Below the pieces are notes generated by a model. It did not search any database. It saw only the letters and a list, made by a program, of their open reading frames with translations, and was not told the DNA's origin. From IMG/VR virus record IMGVR_UViG_3300006802_000058, positions 1-33,446 of that record: DNA of 33,446 bases; one strand, given 5' to 3'. The DNA comes from a virus. Shown here one piece after another: positions 30,014-33,446 of this stretch. Position 1 is the first letter of the stretch, and each line of letters begins with the position of its first letter. The position numbers were made by a program, and so were the translations under genes.

Positions 30014-30465
30014 TAACGGTCGACGAATACGTTCGTAAGGTTCTGGGCTTGCTGCCTACTCTGGCAAAGGATGCTTTCGATCCGCAGCGTATACAGACGG
30101 CTCTGGGTGCTAACGTGTCAGACCATTATGGCGAAACAAACAGAGCACCTAAATACCCAAGCAATAGCCCTAAACTCAATCTTGTCACAGGTAATCTGTT
30201 CAAGGCTGCAACGGTCTACAAAGCCCGTGGTAATGCCTCGCAGTTCAAACAGGCTGGAGATACATATTCTTTTGTCTGGGGCATAGACCTCGATGTTATC
30301 CCATACGCTCGCATTCATGAGTATGGTGGACAAGCAGGTCGAAACCTTATGTCTACAATACCAGCGAGGCCGTACATAACTCCAGCCATTAAGGATTTCG
30401 AGCAGGAAACACTGCCGAAGATTATCGAGATCATGCTCCGCAAATTATCACAGGCCGCATCATGA
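30010..30465 (+). CDS. Head closure / virion morphogenesis protein (gp10- or Mu gpG-like)
   Basis: The 151-aa protein has LNLVTGNLFKA, then VIPYARIHEYGGQAG and IPARPYITPAIKDFEQETLP. The Y-A-x-I-H-E-x-G-G...A-R-P-[YF] pattern is the hallmark of the HK97 gp10 / phage virion morphogenesis group, small neck proteins made between connector and tail terminator genes. A C-terminal helix follows. It overlaps both neighbours by ATGA. Confidence 0.8.
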   Translation: MITVDEYVRKVLGLLPTLAKDAFDPQRIQTALGANVSDHYGETNRAPKYPSNSPKLNLVTGNLFKAATVYKARGNASQFKQAGDTYSFVWGIDLDVIPYARIHEYGGQAGRNLMSTIPARPYITPAIKDFEQETLPKIIEIMLRKLSQAAS

Positions 30466-30932
30466 GCAAAACTTCCAAATACGAAATAGCACTTGACCTC
30501 GTGCGTGACAAGATCAACGACGACGTGACACTCAAGTCTGTCAATGTGTTCACAAAGGAAACGGTGCTGTCTAACACGAAGGCGAACGTGTACACGAACA
30601 TCATCAGTGATGACGTAGCTCAGGACCTTGTCGAGTCTAGATACACGCCAGGACTCCGCAAGATGCGCATCGGCTGCTATGCCATCCAGAAAAACCCACT
30701 CGACTCGCAGGAACTGGGCACGGCTGCATTGGCACACGGTGTGCTTGCTGAGAAGCTGGACGTCGTCATGGACAACGTCGCGGCTGCTCTGCCCTATTCA
30801 GATACTACGAATCAAGGTTACACCATAACCCTGCACGCTATCGAAACCAACTCCGTCACTGGTTACGTCGATGACAAGAGCGACAAGGTGGCACTATTGT
30901 ACGAAGCAACATTCACGTATATCCAGAAATGA
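30462..30932 (+). CDS. Tail completion / terminator protein
   Basis: This 156-aa protein sits fourth after the lysis genes, between the neck protein and tail tube genes, where the tail terminator belongs. It starts with a helix (SKYEIALDLVRDKINDDV), then ESRYTPGLRKMRIGCYAIQK, LDVVMDNVAAALPYS, and ends in a beta strand VALLYEATFTYIQK. That alpha/beta order matches terminator proteins of the lambda gpU type. Identification is mainly by position and secondary-structure pattern. Confidence 0.6.
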   Translation: MSKTSKYEIALDLVRDKINDDVTLKSVNVFTKETVLSNTKANVYTNIISDDVAQDLVESRYTPGLRKMRIGCYAIQKNPLDSQELGTAALAHGVLAEKLDVVMDNVAAALPYSDTTNQGYTITLHAIETNSVTGYVDDKSDKVALLYEATFTYIQK

Positions 30933-31168
30933 GAATCTCAGAACTGATAGCGCACTTGCGCCAGATACACGCTGCCTACGGTGACATCGATGTTCGCGTT
31001 GATTCTGACCTGTTCAGCGATCACCAGCCTCGTGACGTTACTAGTGTGACCGTGCTGGAGTTCTTCGTTCGTGATATACAGCAGATAATCATCGGGCAGT
31101 TTCCTAGCGAGCCTTCACAAACTAAAGTAGTTCTTTATGTCGGAAACGAGCCAAAGCTCAAGCTCTAA
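30929..31168 (+). CDS. Hypothetical protein, 79 aa
   Basis: It begins MRISELIAHLRQIHAAYGDI, with DVRVDSDLFSD after it. The form LI-x-x-L-x(6)-GD-x-x-V is common in small phage proteins of unknown role. It overlaps the terminator-protein stop and then overlaps the glycosyltransferase start by 32 bases. Possibly a tail accessory factor or a partner of the transferase. No function is evident. Confidence 0.55.
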   Translation: MRISELIAHLRQIHAAYGDIDVRVDSDLFSDHQPRDVTSVTVLEFFVRDIQQIIIGQFPSEPSQTKVVLYVGNEPKLKL

Positions 31169-31895
31169 ACAGCTTGACATTTCTTTCGCCTGCATCGCTC
31201 ACAAGAGCGAAGCACACCACGTCATGCAGATGATCGCAACACTTCCGAGTGGTTGCGAGGTGGTCGTGCTATGGAATGAGCAGGGTGACAATCCAGAGGT
31301 TGTAGAGCGTAAGACAATCACGTTGAAAAACGGGACAGTGGTGCGGTACTACGCAACGCAATGGCAAGAGCTCCACTTCGCCAATCTTCGCAACCTCTGC
31401 ATTGGTCTCTGCTCTCGTGAATGGGTCATGTGGATAGACGCCGACGACCGTCTGCTGCTCCATCAACACAAATGGTTTTCCGAGCTGGATATTTACCCAC
31501 CAGGTGTTGGTGGGCTCGTGTGTGGTTGCGTGGGAGTGCAGCCAAAGCATCAACAAGGAAGTAACGACGTAATGCGATACCACACGCCAACGGCGAGGGT
31601 ATTTCGTAACTACAAAGGCTTCATATTTCAAGGTGCAGCTCACGAACAAATCGGCTGGTCAATCGAAAAACAGGGATTCATAATAGGTCAGTGCTCTCTA
31701 ATCATTCACCATGTGGGCTACGAAGTCGACGCCGACGCGATGACTAGCAAACTGAAGCGCAATGTACGAGGCCTGGCACGAGAGATCGCGAACTGCACAG
31801 ACGATGAGAAGCTAATCTTCTGGACGCAAATGATTCACCGCGATTCTCAAAGTTTCATGTATTACATAACCAAGGACAACCAACATGTCAGTTAA
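31137..31895 (+). CDS. Glycosyltransferase family 2, in the tail operon
   Basis: The 252-aa enzyme shows DISFACIAHKSEAHHVMQMI, a FANLRNLCIGLCSREWVMWI segment leading to the metal-binding DAD (101-103), TPTARVFRNYKG with R154, then GAAHEQIGW (H169, E170) and IIHHVGY (H191-H192). This order (RN...W-x-D-A-D; R-x-F; HE; H-x-GY) is that of WaaE-like GT2 transferases using UDP- or dTDP-sugars. It overlaps the major tail protein gene by 11 bases, so the two are co-translated. A likely job is to add sugar to the tail tube or another virion protein, as described for some mycobacteriophages. That target is inference. Confidence 0.82.
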   Translation: MSETSQSSSSKQLDISFACIAHKSEAHHVMQMIATLPSGCEVVVLWNEQGDNPEVVERKTITLKNGTVVRYYATQWQELHFANLRNLCIGLCSREWVMWIDADDRLLLHQHKWFSELDIYPPGVGGLVCGCVGVQPKHQQGSNDVMRYHTPTARVFRNYKGFIFQGAAHEQIGWSIEKQGFIIGQCSLIIHHVGYEVDADAMTSKLKRNVRGLAREIANCTDDEKLIFWTQMIHRDSQSFMYYITKDNQHVS

Positions 31896-32454
31896 TAATC
31901 GCGTCGTGGCAGGTGGTAACCTGTTCGCCGCATGGACTGTCGACGATTCGGTAACAACGCCGACCGTGGGAACAACACATCTCTACAAACTGCAGAGCAA
32001 TATCATCTCAACAGACGTCACTCGCGATGCCGGCTCTGGAGCTTATTCAATCACTATCGAGCACGTTGAGGACAACGCGGCCCTGCAGGCTTTCGTCGAG
32101 GCAGCTATCAACACAGGTGCTGGAGCTATCGAGGACTTGCTTCTTGAGAACGGCACGAATGAGACAGGTGCTGCTCAAAATCAGAAGCTCATCTGTGCTA
32201 CTCGCGGCGGTCTCATCGGCAATACAGTCGGTGGCAAGCGCAAGGTCGGTGTATTCCCACAGCGCATGAACAACGAGTCAGGTGGATGGACTCAAGCAGG
32301 TGAAACCTACAACCGAGTAACTCTGTCATTCGAAGGGTTCAAGCTGTCAACACCAGTGACACTCGCAGCAACATACTTCTCTGAGTTCTTCACAACAGCT
32401 ACGCCTGTTGTACTCAGTTCATCGCTCCCTTACGGAACGGTAGTCTATAACTAA
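31885..32454 (+). CDS. Major tail (tube) protein
   Basis: This 189-aa beta-rich protein has GGNLFAAWTVDDS, TDVTRDAGSGAYSITIEHVEDN, RGGLIGNTVGGKRKVGVFPQ, and a C-terminal GETYNRVTLSFEGFKL. It has the size and fold-like pattern of siphovirus tube proteins and precedes a terminator-like hairpin and the chaperone and tape-measure genes, as tube genes do. Codons are regular, like those of the capsid gene. Ser, Thr and Asn residues in surface-like segments (ENGTNETGAAQ) could be sugar acceptors for the neighbouring glycosyltransferase. Confidence 0.82.
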   Translation: MSVNNRVVAGGNLFAAWTVDDSVTTPTVGTTHLYKLQSNIISTDVTRDAGSGAYSITIEHVEDNAALQAFVEAAINTGAGAIEDLLLENGTNETGAAQNQKLICATRGGLIGNTVGGKRKVGVFPQRMNNESGGWTQAGETYNRVTLSFEGFKLSTPVTLAATYFSEFFTTATPVVLSSSLPYGTVVYN

Positions 32455-32474
32455 GCCCTCTGGGCTATGTGGTG

Positions 32475-32512
32475 GGGGCCGTTCTGCGGCATGGCGGCCC
32501 CTGCCTATTTTT
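32475..32512 (+). terminator. Terminator between tail tube and chaperone genes
   Basis: GGGGCCG (32475-32481) pairs with CGGCCCC (32495-32501), followed by TGCC and ATTTTT at 32507-32512. A small GCCC/GGGC hairpin (32456-32466) precedes it. Partial termination here would explain high tube and low tape-measure expression. Confidence 0.8.
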
Positions 32513-32544
32513 AACACATGCCGTCTAACTATTCGAGGTCTGAC

Positions 32545-33081
32545 ATGCCGTCGATCAAACTATATTTTGCCGGTGAGCCCAAGGACGTGGCTCTCAAGTC
32601 TATCGTTTCACGTAAGATTATCAAGGCCGTCGAGAAGACTATTGCAACACTGCGAGGCCTTGGCCAGAACGCTGCCTTCCAGAAGGCCCTGCAGGAGTCT
32701 CCGAATGCTTCCAAAATCGTGAGCCTATCTGGTGGCGCAAATAGCCAGCACGCTGCCAAGCTATCGGCTGAAATACGTGCTGAGATTCCACAGATTACCG
32801 ACAGCGACCTGCAGTCGATGGTCACACAGCGCATCCAGTCGGAACTGCTGGAGTCATTCCCGAATATCTGGGAAGCCCTGAACAACCCTGTCACCGAGTT
32901 CCCTCTCGACAACGACGAAGCTATCGAGGCCTGTATTGAGATAGTCAAGATCATCATGGACGACAGCCAGCTCACAGAGGAACAGAAGACACTCATCACC
33001 GTCTCTGAGTTCTGGGACGTGCAAGATTTGACGGAGGTGACCAACGCGGTCAAGAACTTTCGAGGCGTCGCTAAACTCTGA
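32545..33081 (+). CDS. Tail assembly chaperone, N-terminal (gpG-like) product
   Basis: The start is taken as ATG 32545, seven bases after GAGG; an earlier in-frame ATG at 32518 lies right at the terminator and has no ribosome site. The 178-aa helical product (SIVSRKIIKAVEKTIATLRG, then DSQLTEEQKTLITVSEFWDV near the end) is the short chaperone that binds the tape measure during assembly. It stops at TGA 33079-33081, and the +1 frame is open from 33041 on to the tape-measure start. That is the two-product layout of lambda gpG/gpGT and relatives. Confidence 0.8.
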   Translation: MPSIKLYFAGEPKDVALKSIVSRKIIKAVEKTIATLRGLGQNAAFQKALQESPNASKIVSLSGGANSQHAAKLSAEIRAEIPQITDSDLQSMVTQRIQSELLESFPNIWEALNNPVTEFPLDNDEAIEACIEIVKIIMDDSQLTEEQKTLITVSEFWDVQDLTEVTNAVKNFRGVAKL

Positions 33082-33082
33082 G
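33076..33082 (+). other. Candidate +1 programmed frameshift site (CTC TGA G)
   Basis: At the gpG-like stop the codons are AAA CTC TGA G. Slipping the leucine tRNA from CTC to TCT resumes reading at GAG (33080-33082) in the frame of the downstream ORF. Similar stop-associated +1 slips are known at CUU UGA in bacterial prfB and CCC UGA in Listeria phage PSA. A -1 slip does not reach the downstream ORF, because that frame has a TAA at 33072-33074; only +1 or -2 fits. Confidence 0.55.
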
Positions 33083-33388
33083 GTCACGCGCCTGACGGAG
33101 GTATACGAAGACTACGAAGTTCTCAAGGCCAAGCCTGTGGATGAGCAGGGCAACCCATACCCCAAGCGTATAACCGGCACAGACGTGCTGCCCTCGTGGG
33201 AGCATGACGTTCTCATGGCCATCGACGTTGCGAAGTTGTGGAAAATTACCCCAGATGAAGCCGTAGATTCCCTCAGTGCGTCTGAATTCATGCGTAGGGT
33301 TGCTATCGTTCGTGCGGCCTCGTGGGATCAGCCGACACCTAGTCAGATTTCTAAGAACAGACACGAACGCCGAATCGGGAAACGATAA
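33080..33388 (+). CDS. Tail assembly chaperone, C-terminal (gpT-like) extension, made by frameshift
   Basis: This frame, open from 33041, gives about 102 residues after the shift (EVTRLTEVYEDYEVLKAKPV) and ends RHERRIGKR. Fused to the 178-aa N-terminal part it makes about 280 aa. It has no good ribosome site of its own; the first plausible independent start is GTG 33137. ITPDEAVDSLSASEFMRRVA is a helix typical of gpT-like extensions that bind the tail tube protein. It ends at the TAATG overlap with the tape measure. Confidence 0.7.
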   Translation, partial: EVTRLTEVYEDYEVLKAKPVDEQGNPYPKRITGTDVLPSWEHDVLMAIDVAKLWKITPDEAVDSLSASEFMRRVAIVRAASWDQPTPSQISKNRHERRIGKR

Positions 33389-33446
33389 TGGCAGTTTTTA
33401 AGAATGAGTTGCAACTGGACACAAGCAGCTTTTCTTCATCGTTGAA
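33324..33446. repeat. Terminal direct repeat, right copy
   Basis: This is the exact second copy of 1-123, showing that the contig closes into a circle. Confidence 0.95.
33388..33446 (+). CDS. Tape measure protein, N-terminal fragment
   Basis: The first 19 codons of the tape measure gene, duplicated by the contig overlap and identical to 65-123. It continues at base 124 once the circle is closed. The overlap with the preceding stop (TAATG) is the same in both copies. Confidence 0.95.
   Translation, partial: MAVFKNELQLDTSSFSSSL

Noticed and set aside
32518-32544. Earlier ATG for the tail chaperone
   Set aside because: It falls a few bases after the terminator T run and has no ribosome site; ATG 32545 has GAGG.
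33137-33388. Independent gene starting at GTG 33137
   Set aside because: Weak ribosome site, and the frame is open well upstream and overlaps the chaperone end, so a frameshift fusion is the better reading.
1-33446. tRNA genes, CRISPR arrays, integrase or repressor genes
   Set aside because: Looked for by eye and by protein motifs; none seen. A tRNA scan would be needed for certainty.

Overview
The window is a complete, small, tailed-phage genome assembled as a circle. Bases 1-123 are repeated exactly at 33324-33446, so the unique length is about 33,323 bp and the contig was opened at the junction between the tail-assembly chaperone and the tape-measure gene. Every convincing gene is on the + strand. 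Genes are tightly packed, with many ATGA and TAATG stop/start overlaps. The tape-measure protein is long and no sheath, baseplate wedge, integrase, repressor or excisionase is visible, so the simplest reading is a virulent siphovirus with an HK97-type head. The host cannot be named securely. The cytosine methyltransferase and the ORF overlapping it resemble, from memory, proteins common in Bacteroidota and their phages, and one promoter-like site fits the Bacteroidota TTG-N-TAnnTTTG pattern. Many genes, however, carry clear GGAG-type Shine-Dalgarno sites, which is unusual for that phylum.

Layout. 65-7334: tape measure, tail tip and receptor-side proteins, including a protein with a C1q-like jelly-roll C-terminus. 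7335-12100: early region of short proteins with repeated ACAACCACA / ACACGGAG leaders, hairpin terminators and structured leaders, a glycosyltransferase, a RecB/Cas4-like exonuclease and an SSB-like protein. 12104-16200: replication region with a PD-(D/E)XK nuclease, a primase-helicase of VapE/D5 type, an iteron-rich candidate origin, a VRR-NUC nuclease, and a 99-aa protein that looks like an isolated DnaA DNA-binding domain followed at once by a perfect DnaA box. 16220-18821: terminase subunits and a C5 methyltransferase with a second gene-like ORF inside it. 18805-24083: a four-part portal fusion (portal, HAD phosphatase, GGTAVGVARAR module, MuF-like domain), prohead protease, major capsid protein and a probable head accessory protein. 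24136-26988: virion surface and fibre proteins, ending in a glycine-rich adhesin preceded by a duplicate of its N-terminal module. 26985-29435: lysis region (membrane/coiled-coil protein, holin candidate, endolysin) interleaved with a metallophosphoesterase and a small zincin. 29435-33388: head-tail connectors, tail terminator, a glycosyltransferase next to the major tail protein, and the tail chaperone pair with a likely +1 frameshift.

How the parts fit. Early transcription probably starts near 7400. The primase-helicase, SSB, nucleases and DnaA-like protein would replicate the genome from the GGTTGC repeat cluster at 14803-15094. The late genes then follow in standard packaging, head, fibre, lysis, connector and tail order around the circle. 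The most interesting items are the dual-coding methyltransferase locus, the portal-HAD-MuF fusion, the iteron cluster with DnaA-like protein and DnaA boxes, and the glycosyltransferase embedded in the tail operon.
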